This document shows, piece after piece, positions 29,661 through 38,791 of a DNA stretch of 64,000 nucleotides. The stretch covers positions 1 through 64,000 of the forward strand of contig NZ_VUYQ01000010.1 of assembly GCF_008711155.1 (NCBI RefSeq), written 5' to 3'. Numbering within the stretch: the first letter of the stretch is position 1; each line of letters starts with the position of its first letter. Below the pieces are notes generated by a model. The model was not told the origin of the DNA. It saw only the letters and a program-made list of their open reading frames with translations, and made no database searches. Source of the stretch: Dechloromonas sp. CZR5 (GTDB lineage Bacteria > Pseudomonadota > Gammaproteobacteria > Burkholderiales > Rhodocyclaceae). Made by a program: the position numbers and the translations under genes.

Positions 29661-30226
29661 TTTTTCCCCTTTCCATCATCGGCACCAACCCGGGTCAGGA
29701 CAAATGTCATCCCGAACTCGTACATCCGGCGCCCCCCAGACACTACCGCCTTGCTCTCGATCAATTGCGGCTGCTCCATCCATGGAGATGCATCCAAGTT
29801 TCTCATCAGAGCGGAAATCCGCGCATTCGATTGTGCGTACCCGACCACAACAACCTTTAACCCATCCTGTTTGATAGATTTCAGATAACAACCTTCCGGC
29901 ACCTGTTTAACGAGCTCACTCAGCAGATAGACCGTTTCACCGCGGTCTCGCTGCAGATTCTCGATTACCTGCTTGCGGGCCAGCAAGGCCTGTGTCTGTT
30001 CCTTTAGACGCTTGATCTGATCAAGCTGTTTATCGAGTACCGCAATCTCGCCTTTGAGGAAGGTATTAGCCCCCTCCTGACTGCTGATCGCGTTGCCAAT
30101 CAGGGTGTATCCGGCAAATACGATCAAGGCCCCCAGCACAGAAATCAGCCCTGCCAGCACATAGAACTGCTCGCGCCGCGCCTTCTTCGCTTCTTCGCGA
30201 TGCGGTAAGAGGTTAATTCGTATCAT
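29657..30226 (-). CDS. pilN: Type IV pilus assembly protein PilN
   Basis: A 189-residue bitopic inner-membrane protein. The N-terminal INLLPHRE motif (about residues 3-10) is the conserved PilM-binding peptide, followed by one membrane helix (about 22-44), a coiled coil and a periplasmic domain. The ATG at 30226 overlaps the pilM stop (ATGA); an upstream start at 30259 would put residues before the PilM-binding motif and is rejected. Confidence 0.95.
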   Translation of the reverse strand: MIRINLLPHREEAKKARREQFYVLAGLISVLGALIVFAGYTLIGNAISSQEGANTFLKGEIAVLDKQLDQIKRLKEQTQALLARKQVIENLQRDRGETVYLLSELVKQVPEGCYLKSIKQDGLKVVVVGYAQSNARISALMRNLDASPWMEQPQLIESKAVVSGGRRMYEFGMTFVLTRVGADDGKGKK

Positions 30227-31308
30227 GATGGATCGAACCTCCGCAGCGCCAGGCCGCAAGCCACCATCAGGGAAGAAGCATCTGCCAGGAGGCTTTTTGC
30301 CCGCACCCGATCAGACAGCACCATATTGGCGAAGGGATTGGCAATCAAGGTATTGACCTGGGTGCGCGTGGCAACGACCTCATCGATGCCGGGGATGACG
30401 GCGCAGCCGCCGGCAAGCACGATATGGTCGACCTGGTTGTACTGCGTCGACGTGAAGAAAAACTGAAGCGCCCGGGAAACTTCGAGCGCCAGGTTTTCCA
30501 TGAACGGGTTCAACAACTCGACCTCGTAGCCTTCGGGCAGATTGCCTGCGCGCTTGGCAGATTCGGCATCTTCGATACTCATCCCGTAGTGACGAGAGAT
30601 ATCCTGAGTCAGCTGCCCGCCCCCGAATGCCTGCTCACGTGCGTAGACCTGCTGTCCGTTGCGCAAGACCGTCAGATTCATGACATTTGCCCCGGCATCG
30701 ATCAAGGCAACGACCTGATTCTTCCCTGATTCCGGCAACTGGCGCTCAATCAGTTCGAAGGCCGCCAGCGCCGCAAAGGACTCGACATCGACAACCATTG
30801 CCTTCAGCCCGGCCGCATCGGCGACCGCGACACGGTCCTCGACACGCTCCTTCTTGGAGGCAGCGATCAGAACCTCCAACTCATCGGGCACGGCAGGCGC
30901 AGGACCGAGCACCTGATAATCGAGGTTGACCTCATCGATGGCGAACGGAATGTACTGATTGGCCTCCGTTTCGACCTGAACCTCCAGTTCATCGTCACGC
31001 AACCCGGCCGGCACGATGATCTTTTTCGTAATGACCGCAGAACCCGGCAAAGCCATGGCGACGTTGCGTGTCGACGTTCCCATGCGCTTCCAGGCACGCT
31101 TGACGCAATCGACCACACCATCCGGGTTGGCGATATTGCCATCGGAGACCGCGTCCTTGGGCAACACCTCGATGGTGTAGCGCTCAACGCGATAGCCGTC
31201 TTTCCCATTGGCGGTCAGCTCGACCATCTTGACAGCCGAGGAACTGATGTCCAGGCCGAAAAGGGAGCGCGCCTTAGGATTTAACAACGCTGAGATATCG
31301 AAGCCCAC
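30223..31308 (-). CDS. pilM: Type IV pilus actin-like ATPase PilM
   Basis: An FtsA/actin-like cytoplasmic protein (361 residues) that binds the PilN N-terminus and organises the inner-membrane alignment complex. The nucleotide motifs are FGLDISSSAVKMVEL (about 17-31), VALIDAGANVMNLTVL and VLAGGCAVIPGID. The start is a GTG at 31308 preceded by a GGGGG stretch. It is the first gene of pilMNOPQ, whose members all overlap, and is divergent from mrcA as in many betaproteobacteria and pseudomonads. Confidence 0.96.
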   Translation of the reverse strand: MGFDISALLNPKARSLFGLDISSSAVKMVELTANGKDGYRVERYTIEVLPKDAVSDGNIANPDGVVDCVKRAWKRMGTSTRNVAMALPGSAVITKKIIVPAGLRDDELEVQVETEANQYIPFAIDEVNLDYQVLGPAPAVPDELEVLIAASKKERVEDRVAVADAAGLKAMVVDVESFAALAAFELIERQLPESGKNQVVALIDAGANVMNLTVLRNGQQVYAREQAFGGGQLTQDISRHYGMSIEDAESAKRAGNLPEGYEVELLNPFMENLALEVSRALQFFFTSTQYNQVDHIVLAGGCAVIPGIDEVVATRTQVNTLIANPFANMVLSDRVRAKSLLADASSLMVACGLALRRFDPS

Positions 31309-31370
31309 CAGACCCCCAAAAAGTCCTTACGGATTACGAAGTTACAAAAATAACCAATAATTCACTTCAG

Positions 31371-31399
31371 ATGCTAGCAACAACCTATAGGTGTGTAAA
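31371..31399 (-). promoter_or_regulatory. Candidate sigma70 promoter for pilMNOPQ
   Basis: On the minus strand TTTACA (31394-31399), 17 bases, TAGCAT (31371-31376), about 63 bases before the pilM start. Confidence 0.5.
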
Positions 31400-31429
31400 G
31401 CATTTTCACGGCTGGAATATGGCCCGGCG

Positions 31430-31435
31430 TATAAT
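31430..31435 (+). promoter_or_regulatory. Consensus -10 box for mrcA
   Basis: A perfect TATAAT lies 33 bases before the mrcA start codon. The best -35 upstream (TTCACG at 31405-31410, spacer 19) is weak. Confidence 0.5.
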
Positions 31436-31467
31436 CGGCGCAACTTCATCTCTCCCGCCTGAAAACA

Positions 31468-33780
31468 GTGCCCACTCTGCCCCCCACACTGCGTCTGATT
31501 CTTTATCCCGTCATATTTTTGGTCGGCCTGGCGGCAATGGGTGTGGCAATGGTTCTGATCATTCTTGTCCTGACCTACCCGAATTTGCCATCACTCGAAG
31601 TATTGACAGATTACCGCCCCAAAATCCCCCTTCGTGTTTATACCGCAGACGGATTCCTGATTGGAGAATATGGCGAGGAACGCCGCGCAGTGGTCGCATT
31701 CCAGGACGTTCCCCCGGTATTGAAGCACGCGATTCTCTCGGCCGAGGATGATCGCTTTTACCAACATGGCGGCATCGACTACACCGGCATCCTGCGTGCG
31801 GCAGGTGCCAACTTGCTGGGAGGGGGGAAACGCCAGGGTGCATCCACCATCACGCAGCAGGTAGCGAGAAATTTCTTCCTGACCGGAGAAAAGACCTATA
31901 CCCGCAAGCTCTACGAAGCGCTGCTGTCGTTCAAGATCGAGAGCAACCTGAGCAAGGACCAGATTTTCGAGCTCTATATCAATCAAATATTCCTGGGACA
32001 GCGCGCCTACGGTTTCGCGGCGGCTGCCCAGATCTATTTTGGCAAGCCGCTCAAGGACATCTCGATTGCCGAGGCCGCCATGCTGGCCGGTCTGCCGAAG
32101 GCGCCGTCCGCCTACAATCCGGTGGTCAACCCCAACCGCGCGAAACTGCGCCAGCAATACGTGCTGCGCCGAATGCACGAGCTGGGTTATATCACCGATA
32201 CCCAACAGGCGGCGGCTCTGAAGGAACCGCTGATCGTCAAGCGAGAGTTGGCCGGCTACGCCGTGCATGCCGAATACGTGGCCGAAATGGCCCGCCAAAT
32301 AACTGCCGAACGCTTCCCGGAGGACGTCTACTCCCGCGGCATGAAGGTTTACACCACGATCATCAAGGCCGAACAGGAAGCCGCCTACAACAGCCTGCGC
32401 AAGGGCGTCATGGATTACGACCGGCGACATGGCTATCGCGGTGCCGAATCCTACCTGGAGATGAAGGACATCAAGTCCGACCAGGACGAAGCCATTGACG
32501 AAGCCCTCCAGGATATCGCCGATACCGGCGATCTGATCCCGGCGCTGGTCCTGGCTGCCGATGCCAAACAGATACGCGCCTACCGCAAAGGCGGGGAAAT
32601 CGTGACCTTGACCGGCGACGCCACCAAGTTCGCCGCCAAGATGCTCGACGACAAGGCGCCGCCCAACAAGCGCCTGAAGCGCGGTGCCATCATCCGCCTG
32701 CAAAAGGACGACAAGGGTAGCTGGCAGATCACCCAGTTGCCCGAAGTCGAATCCGCCTTTGTTGCCATTTCGCCGCAGGACGGCGCCATACGCGCACTGG
32801 TCGGCGGCTTCGACTTCAATCGCAACAAGTTCAACCATGTCACCCAGGCCTGGCGCCAACCGGGGTCCAGCTTCAAGCCTTTCATCTACTCTGCTTCGCT
32901 GGAGAAAGGCTTTGCTCCGGGCAGCGTGATCGCCGATGAACCGATCACCATTCCGGCCAGCCAGACAGGATCGCAGGCATGGGAACCGCATAACTATGAC
33001 GGCAAGTACGAAGGCCCGATGAAAATGCGGACGGCGCTCGCCAAATCCAAGAACATGGTCTCGATCCGCATCCTGCAAGCAATCGGCACGAACTACGCGC
33101 AGGACTACGCTACCCGCTTCGGCTTCGATGCCGCCCGGCACCCGCCCTACCTGACCATGGCGCTCGGAGCAGGCTCAGTCACGCCGTGGCAGATGGTGAC
33201 CGGCTATTCGGTCTTTGCCAACGGCGGCTACAAGGTCAATCCCTTCGTCGTTCGCGAGATTCGCGACGAGCGCGACCAAGTTGTGGCTCACTCGACCGAG
33301 ATCGAGGCCGGCGATGAAAGCATTCGCGCCATCGATCCACGTAATGCCTTCATGATGGACACCATGCTGCGCGATGTAGCCATCTACGGCACGGCAGCCA
33401 AGGCTTCCGTAGCCCTCAAGCGGCAGGATCTCGCCGGCAAGACCGGCACCACCAACGAATATGTCGATGCCTGGTTCTGCGGCTACCAGATGACGGTTGC
33501 AGGTTGCGCCTGGATCGGCTTCGACCAGCCGCGCAAGCTGGGCGACCGTGAAACCGGCGGCGTCGCTGCGCTACCCATCTGGATCGGCTATATGAACCGC
33601 GCCCTGAAAGATGTTCCCATGCAAACGCTGCCGGTCCCCGAAGGGCTCATCGCGTACGGCGAAGGGCGCGAGCGCACCTACATCTATGCCGAAAACGCCA
33701 AGGAGCGTGCAGCGGAAGAAGAATCGCAGGATGCCGTGCCGCTGCCCAAGCCGGACCTCAGTTCGCCGCCCAGCGACTGA
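31468..33780 (+). CDS. mrcA: Penicillin-binding protein 1A (bifunctional transglycosylase/transpeptidase)
   Basis: A class A PBP of 770 residues that polymerises and cross-links peptidoglycan. One N-terminal membrane helix (about 10-35) anchors it. The glycosyltransferase domain contains EDDRFYQHGGID (catalytic Glu near residue 92) and QGASTITQQVARN. An OB-like insert follows. The transpeptidase domain has the SxxK motif PGSSFKP with Ser467-Lys470, an SKN motif, and KTGTTN starting at Lys658. The start codon is a GTG with no clear Shine-Dalgarno. It is divergent from pilM, and its stop directly abuts the convergent cyaY stop. Confidence 0.96.
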   Translation: MPTLPPTLRLILYPVIFLVGLAAMGVAMVLIILVLTYPNLPSLEVLTDYRPKIPLRVYTADGFLIGEYGEERRAVVAFQDVPPVLKHAILSAEDDRFYQHGGIDYTGILRAAGANLLGGGKRQGASTITQQVARNFFLTGEKTYTRKLYEALLSFKIESNLSKDQIFELYINQIFLGQRAYGFAAAAQIYFGKPLKDISIAEAAMLAGLPKAPSAYNPVVNPNRAKLRQQYVLRRMHELGYITDTQQAAALKEPLIVKRELAGYAVHAEYVAEMARQITAERFPEDVYSRGMKVYTTIIKAEQEAAYNSLRKGVMDYDRRHGYRGAESYLEMKDIKSDQDEAIDEALQDIADTGDLIPALVLAADAKQIRAYRKGGEIVTLTGDATKFAAKMLDDKAPPNKRLKRGAIIRLQKDDKGSWQITQLPEVESAFVAISPQDGAIRALVGGFDFNRNKFNHVTQAWRQPGSSFKPFIYSASLEKGFAPGSVIADEPITIPASQTGSQAWEPHNYDGKYEGPMKMRTALAKSKNMVSIRILQAIGTNYAQDYATRFGFDAARHPPYLTMALGAGSVTPWQMVTGYSVFANGGYKVNPFVVREIRDERDQVVAHSTEIEAGDESIRAIDPRNAFMMDTMLRDVAIYGTAAKASVALKRQDLAGKTGTTNEYVDAWFCGYQMTVAGCAWIGFDQPRKLGDRETGGVAALPIWIGYMNRALKDVPMQTLPVPEGLIAYGEGRERTYIYAENAKERAAEEESQDAVPLPKPDLSSPPSD

Positions 33781-34098
33781 TCAGCGCAGATCGACCGACT
33801 CGCCGGCCTGCTGGCTGGCGAGTCCGGACAGCTTCTCAAGCAACTCGGCGTTATCCCGCGTGTCGCGCCACGCGGAGCCATCCCAGCGAAAATGAAAGCC
33901 TCCGGCGCGCGCAGCGACCCAGATTTCCTTATTTACGCCGTGGCGATTGACGATGATTTTGCTGTCGTCGGCAAACTCGATCTCCAGCACACCGCCCGCC
34001 CCCAGTTCAAAATCCAGGTCGGCACCGCTGGCTTCGAGAGCCGCTTCGATCCTCGCCAACGTCGCGTCGGCCAGGCGGTTGAAATCCTTGTCATCCAT
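33781..34098 (-). CDS. cyaY: Frataxin homologue CyaY
   Basis: A 105-residue iron-binding frataxin fold that modulates Fe-S cluster assembly on IscS/IscU. It has an acidic first helix (MDDKDFNRLADATLARIE), the conserved NRHGVNKEIWVAARAGGFHF sheet and WDTR-like WRDTRDN. It ends one base after mrcA on the opposite strand and is divergent from lptM with only 41 bases between the starts. Confidence 0.94.
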   Translation of the reverse strand: MDDKDFNRLADATLARIEAALEASGADLDFELGAGGVLEIEFADDSKIIVNRHGVNKEIWVAARAGGFHFRWDGSAWRDTRDNAELLEKLSGLASQQAGESVDLR

Positions 34099-34139
34099 CG
34101 TGTGCTACCATCCCACCCTTTGCTGACAGCGCCCCCAAC

Positions 34140-34301
34140 ATGTCCAGAATCGCTGCCCTGCTGATCATTCTCGGCCTTGCCGCCTGCGGCATGAAAGGCC
34201 AGCTCGAAAGGCCGTCCGGCCCGGCGCCGGAACCGCTGCTGGGCAGCGGAAAGACGCCTGCCAAGGATGTTAGCACGACCACTCGCCCGAGCGCCCAATG
34301 A
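34140..34301 (+). CDS. lptM: Small LptM/YifL-type lipoprotein
   Basis: A 53-residue lipoprotein. The signal peptide MSRIAALLIILGLAAC ends in the lipobox LAAC, followed by GMKGQLERPSG, matching LptM (YifL), the small lipoprotein that helps oxidative maturation of the LPS translocon LptD. It is encoded directly before lysA, with its stop overlapping the lysA ATG (ATGA), and opposite cyaY; the cyaY-lptM-lysA order is conserved in gamma- and betaproteobacteria. The gene is short enough to be missed by length-filtered gene finding. Confidence 0.85.
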   Translation: MSRIAALLIILGLAACGMKGQLERPSGPAPEPLLGSGKTPAKDVSTTTRPSAQ

Positions 34302-35560
34302 CCCAATTTGCCCTGAAGAACGGTGTCCTGCACGCCGAATCCATCGCCCTGCCCGCCCTCGCCGATCAGTTCGGTACGCCAGCCTATGTTTACTCCCGCG
34401 CCGCGCTGACCGAGTCGCTGCGCGAATTCCAGGATGTTCTCGGCAGCCATCCGGCCGGTAATGGTGCGCTGGTCTGCTATGCCGTCAAGGCCAACTCGAG
34501 CCTCGCCGTACTCAACGTATTCGCTCGCATGGGGGCCGGCTTCGACATCGTTTCCGGCGGCGAACTGCAGCGGGTGCTGGCCGCTGGCGCCGACCCGAAG
34601 AAGGTCGTCTTCTCCGGCGTCGGCAAGACTGCTGCCGAAATGAAGCTGGCCCTCGATACCGGCATCTTCTGCTTCAACATCGAATCGATCCCCGAACTGG
34701 AGCGCTTGAACGAAGTAGCAGGCCAAGCTGGCCAAAAGGCCTCGATCAGCCTGCGCGTCAATCCGAACGTGGACCCCAAGACGCATCCCTACATCTCGAC
34801 CGGTCTCAAGGAAGCCAAGTTCGGCGTCGCCTACGATGACGCCCTGCCGCTTTACCGTCGTGCTGCCGCTCTGCCGAATATCCAGGTGGCCGGCATCGAT
34901 TGCCATATCGGCTCCCAACTGCTCGACCCTTCGCCCTTCGTCGAAGCCCTCGACCGCATCCTGGTCCTTGTCGACCAACTGGCCAGCGAAGGGATTCACA
35001 TTCATCACCTCGACCTCGGTGGCGGCCTCGGCATCAAGTACAAGGCCGACCAGGTTCAGCCGACCGTCGCCTCCTACCTGACGCCGCTGCTCGACAAGCT
35101 GCAAGGCCGCGGCCTGCAGGTGGTCCTCGAGCCGGGCCGCCGACTGGTCGGCAATGCGGGCTTGCTGCTGACAAAGATCGAGTACCTGAAGGAAGGCGAA
35201 GGCAAGAATTTTGCCATCATCGACGCTGCCATGAACGACCTGATGCGTCCAGCCCTCTACGAAGCCTGGCACGACATCAACCCGGTAACGCCGCGTAGCG
35301 GCACGCCGCGCGACTACGACGTGGTCGGTCCGGTCTGCGAAACCGGCGACTTCCTCGGCCAGGCCCGTCCGCTCTGCGTGCAGCCGGGCGACCTGCTGGC
35401 CGTCATGTCCGCCGGCGCCTACGGCATGGCCATGGCCTCGAACTACAACACCCGGCCGCGCGCCGTCGAAATCATGATCGATGGCGAGCAGGTTCATGTC
35501 ATTCGCCAACGCGAAACCGTCGAGCAGCTCTACGCCGGAGAGGTCGTCCTGCCGCAATGA
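34298..35560 (+). CDS. lysA: Diaminopimelate decarboxylase
   Basis: A PLP enzyme, the last step of lysine synthesis. It has 420 residues, with an alanine-racemase-like barrel carrying the PLP Lys64 in CYAVKANSS, the HHLDLGGGLGIKY glycine loop and the C-terminal GPVCETGDFLG motif containing the substrate Cys. It overlaps lptM by 4 bases upstream and hslR by 4 bases downstream. Confidence 0.97.
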   Translation: MTQFALKNGVLHAESIALPALADQFGTPAYVYSRAALTESLREFQDVLGSHPAGNGALVCYAVKANSSLAVLNVFARMGAGFDIVSGGELQRVLAAGADPKKVVFSGVGKTAAEMKLALDTGIFCFNIESIPELERLNEVAGQAGQKASISLRVNPNVDPKTHPYISTGLKEAKFGVAYDDALPLYRRAAALPNIQVAGIDCHIGSQLLDPSPFVEALDRILVLVDQLASEGIHIHHLDLGGGLGIKYKADQVQPTVASYLTPLLDKLQGRGLQVVLEPGRRLVGNAGLLLTKIEYLKEGEGKNFAIIDAAMNDLMRPALYEAWHDINPVTPRSGTPRDYDVVGPVCETGDFLGQARPLCVQPGDLLAVMSAGAYGMAMASNYNTRPRAVEIMIDGEQVHVIRQRETVEQLYAGEVVLPQ

Positions 35561-35931
35561 GCGGCGTCCGCATCGACAAGTGGCTGTGGGCTGCGCGCTT
35601 CTTCAAGACGCGCAGCCTGGCTACCGATGCGGTCGGCGGTGGCAAGATCAAGTTGAATGGAGCGCCGACCAAGGCGTCGCGTGACGTCAAGATCGGCGAC
35701 CGACTGGATATCTTCAACGGCGAGACCCGCTGGGAAGTAACCATCCAGGCACTTTCCGAAAAACGCGGCCCGGCCAGCGAAGCCCGCCTGCTTTACGAAG
35801 AAACCCCGGACAGCATCGCAGCCCGCGAGGCCGAGCAGATGCGGCGCAAATTCGAAACCGAACCGGCTGCCGACATCCACGGCCGACCCACCAAGCGCAA
35901 CCGTCGGCAGATGGACCGCTTCGGCCGCTAA
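35557..35931 (+). CDS. hslR: S4-domain ribosome-associated heat-shock protein Hsp15
   Basis: A 124-residue RNA-binding protein. The S4 domain RIDKWLWAARFFKTRSLATD (about 5-24) matches Hsp15, which binds 50S subunits carrying stranded nascent chains. A basic C-terminal tail (GRPTKRNRRQMDRFGR) is typical. It is coupled to lysA by ATGA. The 3' end overlaps the convergent AEC carrier by 4 bases. Confidence 0.9.
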   Translation: MSGVRIDKWLWAARFFKTRSLATDAVGGGKIKLNGAPTKASRDVKIGDRLDIFNGETRWEVTIQALSEKRGPASEARLLYEETPDSIAAREAEQMRRKFETEPAADIHGRPTKRNRRQMDRFGR

Positions 35932-36815
35932 AGGACGAGCGCCAGAGCCAGCGGCAGGAAAACCAGAGCGGCCAGGTTACCGATCAGCACGATCGAGGCC
36001 ACTCGCTGCGGCTCCTGCTTGTAACGCTCGGCAAACAGGAAGTTGAGCACGGCCGGGGGCAGGGCTCCGAACACCAGCAACATTGCCGCATCACGCCCCT
36101 GCAGGCCGAGCACAGCGATTGCCCCGTAGGCAACGGCCATGCCGGCCAGCGGACGCAATACGGCGCTGCCGACCGCCACCTTCCATTCGCTGAACGAAAC
36201 ATCGGTCATTCGCACCCCCAGCGAGAACAGCAGCAAGGGGACCGACACGTCGCCAAGCATCTTGATGGCGATGACCGCCGGTTGCCAGATGGGAATCTTG
36301 ACCAAGGCCACGGTCAGGCCGGCGATGGCGGCAAAGACTACCGGAATGCGCCACAAGGTCAGCAGGCGCGTGGTCGGATCGAGCAGGCGCGCGCCAAAGG
36401 AGAAGTGCAATGTGTTCTCGACCATGAACAGGATAACCGCCGCCGGCAGAGCCTCTTCGCCCCAGGCCAGCACGGCCAGTGGCAGACCGATGTTGCCGGA
36501 GTTGTTGAACATCATCGGCGGCGCCAGCGTCTTGGGTTGGACGCCGATCAGCCGGGCAAGCCCCCAGGCCAGCAAGCCGCAAACGGCCAGCACGATGAAG
36601 CCACCGAGCGCAAGTGGTGCATAGGCGCCAAGATCAATGGATTTGCCGGCCATTGCCGCAAAAACCAGGGCCGGAACGAAAACGTCCATGTTCAGCCGGT
36701 TGGCGACGGCCATTTCCGGTTTGTGCTTGCGACCGTAGAAATACCCCGCGGCAATGATGCCGAAAATCGGGAACAGGATCGCCAGCAGGCGGAAGCTCAG
36801 GCTTTGTTCGTCCAC
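35928..36815 (-). CDS. AEC-family transporter (auxin efflux carrier type)
   Basis: A 295-residue protein with about ten hydrophobic helices arranged as two inverted repeats, and the NNSGNIGLPLAVLAWG signature of the AEC family in the middle (around residue 104). Bacterial members move malonate, malate or other small anions; the substrate cannot be told. It stands alone between hslR and hslU. The C-terminal end is convergent with hslR. Confidence 0.88.
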   Translation of the reverse strand: MDEQSLSFRLLAILFPIFGIIAAGYFYGRKHKPEMAVANRLNMDVFVPALVFAAMAGKSIDLGAYAPLALGGFIVLAVCGLLAWGLARLIGVQPKTLAPPMMFNNSGNIGLPLAVLAWGEEALPAAVILFMVENTLHFSFGARLLDPTTRLLTLWRIPVVFAAIAGLTVALVKIPIWQPAVIAIKMLGDVSVPLLLFSLGVRMTDVSFSEWKVAVGSAVLRPLAGMAVAYGAIAVLGLQGRDAAMLLVFGALPPAVLNFLFAERYKQEPQRVASIVLIGNLAALVFLPLALALVL

Positions 36816-36904
36816 GAGTTTCTTTCAGAAAGTATCAGGCCCCGATCGTGCTCGAGCGCAGGCCGGAACCATGGGGAATCACCTTCGGCCCCGGCCATTT
36901 CCGG

Positions 36905-38245
36905 TTACAGCACGTAGCGCGACAAATCCTCGTCGGCGGCCACTTCGCCCAGCTTTTCATTGACATAGGCGGCGTCGACGGCAACCTTGTCCAGCCCGAC
37001 CTTGCCGGCGCTAAAGGAGACTTCCTCGAGCAGTTTTTCCATCACGGTATGCAGGCGGCGGGCACCGATGTTCTCGGTCTTCTCGTTCACCTGGAAGGCG
37101 ATTTCAGCCATGCGGCGGATGCCGTCGTCGACAAATTCAATCGAGACACCTTCGGTTTCCAGCAGCGCCTGGTATTGCTTGGTCAGGCAGGCATCGGTCT
37201 GGGTCAGGATGCATTCGAAATCGGCCACGGAGAGGGAATCGAGTTCGACACGGATCGGAAACCGGCCCTGCAGCTCAGGGATCAGATCCGACGGTTTGGA
37301 CAGGTGAAAGGCGCCGGAAGCGATGAACAGGATGTGATCGGTGCGGATCATGCCGTACTTGGTCGACACGGTCGTTCCCTCAACGAGCGGCAGCAGGTCG
37401 CGCTGCACGCCCTGGCGCGACACGTCTGCACCCTGCGTATCGGAACGGCCGGTGACCTTGTCGATTTCGTCGAGAAAGACGATGCCGTTCTGCTCGACGG
37501 CCTTGACCGCCTCCAGCTTGACCTCCTCGTCATTGACCAGCTTGGCGGCCTCCTCGTCGGTAAGCAGCTTGAGTGCTTCGCTGATTTTCAGCTTGCGCGA
37601 CTTTTTCTTGCCACCGCCCATGTTCTGGAACATGCCCTGGATCTGCTGGGTCAGCTCCTCCATGCCCGGCGGCGCGAAGATTTCGGCCTGCATGCTGGGG
37701 GCTGCGACCTCGATGTCGATTTCCTTGTCGTCCAGTTCGCCTTCGCGCAGCTTCTTGCGGAATTTCTGGCGGGTGGTGTTTTCGGTGGCCGAGGCCTCGG
37801 TGTTTTCGGCAAAAAACCCGGGGCTGCGCGCCGGCGGCAGCAAGGCGTCGAGGATGCGCTCTTCGGCAGCGTCTTCGGCGCGCGCGCGCATGCCCTTGAT
37901 GGCCTTTTCGCGCCCGGACTTGATCGCCATCTCGACCAAATCGCGAATGATGGTCTCGACATCGCGGCCGACATAGCCGACCTCGGTGAACTTGGTGGCC
38001 TCCACCTTGATGAAGGGCGCATTGGCCAGACGGGCCAGGCGGCGGGCGATTTCGGTCTTGCCGACACCGGTCGGCCCGATCATCAGGATGTTCTTCGGGG
38101 TGATTTCCTGGCGCAGCGGCTCGGCCACCTGCGAACGCCGCCAGCGGTTGCGCAGGGCGATGGCAACCGCCTTTTTGGCGGAATTTTGACCGACAATGTG
38201 CTTGTCCAGTTCGGAAACGATCTCCTGTGGCGTCATGGTCGTCAT
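36905..38245 (-). CDS. hslU: ATP-dependent protease ATPase subunit HslU
   Basis: An AAA+ unfoldase of the HslUV (ClpYQ) protease, 446 residues from the ATG at 38245. Walker A is [15 protein letters not shown] near residues 55-70, Walker B is [11 protein letters not shown], and an I-domain insertion of about 110 residues lies between them. The [15 protein letters not shown] stretch near the end is typical. The chosen ATG overlaps the hslV stop (ATGA); a second ATG three codons later is also possible. Heat-shock control is usual for the family, but I cannot point to a sigma32 promoter. Confidence 0.97.
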   Translation of the reverse strand: MTTMTPQEIVSELDKHIVGQNSAKKAVAIALRNRWRRSQVAEPLRQEITPKNILMIGPTGVGKTEIARRLARLANAPFIKVEATKFTEVGYVGRDVETIIRDLVEMAIKSGREKAIKGMRARAEDAAEERILDALLPPARSPGFFAENTEASATENTTRQKFRKKLREGELDDKEIDIEVAAPSMQAEIFAPPGMEELTQQIQGMFQNMGGGKKKSRKLKISEALKLLTDEEAAKLVNDEEVKLEAVKAVEQNGIVFLDEIDKVTGRSDTQGADVSRQGVQRDLLPLVEGTTVSTKYGMIRTDHILFIASGAFHLSKPSDLIPELQGRFPIRVELDSLSVADFECILTQTDACLTKQYQALLETEGVSIEFVDDGIRRMAEIAFQVNEKTENIGARRLHTVMEKLLEEVSFSAGKVGLDKVAVDAAYVNEKLGEVAADEDLSRYVL

Positions 38246-38778
38246 TCCAGCGTCTCCAGGGTGAAATTGCGGTTGGTGTAGATGCACAGGTCGCCGGCGA
38301 TTTCGAGCGACTTGGTCACGATGTCCAGCGGCGGCAGTTCGGTATTGTCGAGCAAGGCGCGCGCCGCGCTCTGCGCATAGGCGCCGCCCGAACCGATGGC
38401 GACGATGCCTTGCTCCGGTTCCAGCACATCGCCGTTGCCAGTGATGACCAGCGAGGATTCGCGATCGGCCACCGACAGCATCGCCTCCAGACGACGCAGG
38501 GCGCGGTCGGAACGCCAGTCCTTGGCGAGTTCGACAGCCGAACGAACCAGATTGCCCTGATGCTTTTCCAGCTTGGCCTCGAAACGTTCGAACAAGGTGA
38601 ACGCATCGGCCGTACCGCCGGCAAACCCCGCAAGAATGCGGCCTTGATAGAGACGACGAACCTTCCGGGCGGTCGCCTTGATGACGATATTGCCAAGGGT
38701 AACCTGGCCGTCGCCACCCATGGCGACGAGATTGCCCCGGCGCACCGACAAAATCGTCGTGCCGTGATATTGCTCCAT
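38242..38778 (-). CDS. hslV: ATP-dependent protease peptidase subunit HslV
   Basis: A proteasome-beta-like peptidase of 178 residues. The propeptide MEQYHG is cut before the catalytic Thr of TTILSVRRG (Thr7). [18 protein letters not shown] and the ending [12 protein letters not shown], whose tail docks into HslU, are family hallmarks. It lies 13 bases after the STAS-domain gene and overlaps hslU, so the three may be co-transcribed. Confidence 0.97.
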   Translation of the reverse strand: MEQYHGTTILSVRRGNLVAMGGDGQVTLGNIVIKATARKVRRLYQGRILAGFAGGTADAFTLFERFEAKLEKHQGNLVRSAVELAKDWRSDRALRRLEAMLSVADRESSLVITGNGDVLEPEQGIVAIGSGGAYAQSAARALLDNTELPPLDIVTKSLEIAGDLCIYTNRNFTLETLE

Positions 38779-38791
38779 AGTGATTCCTGAA

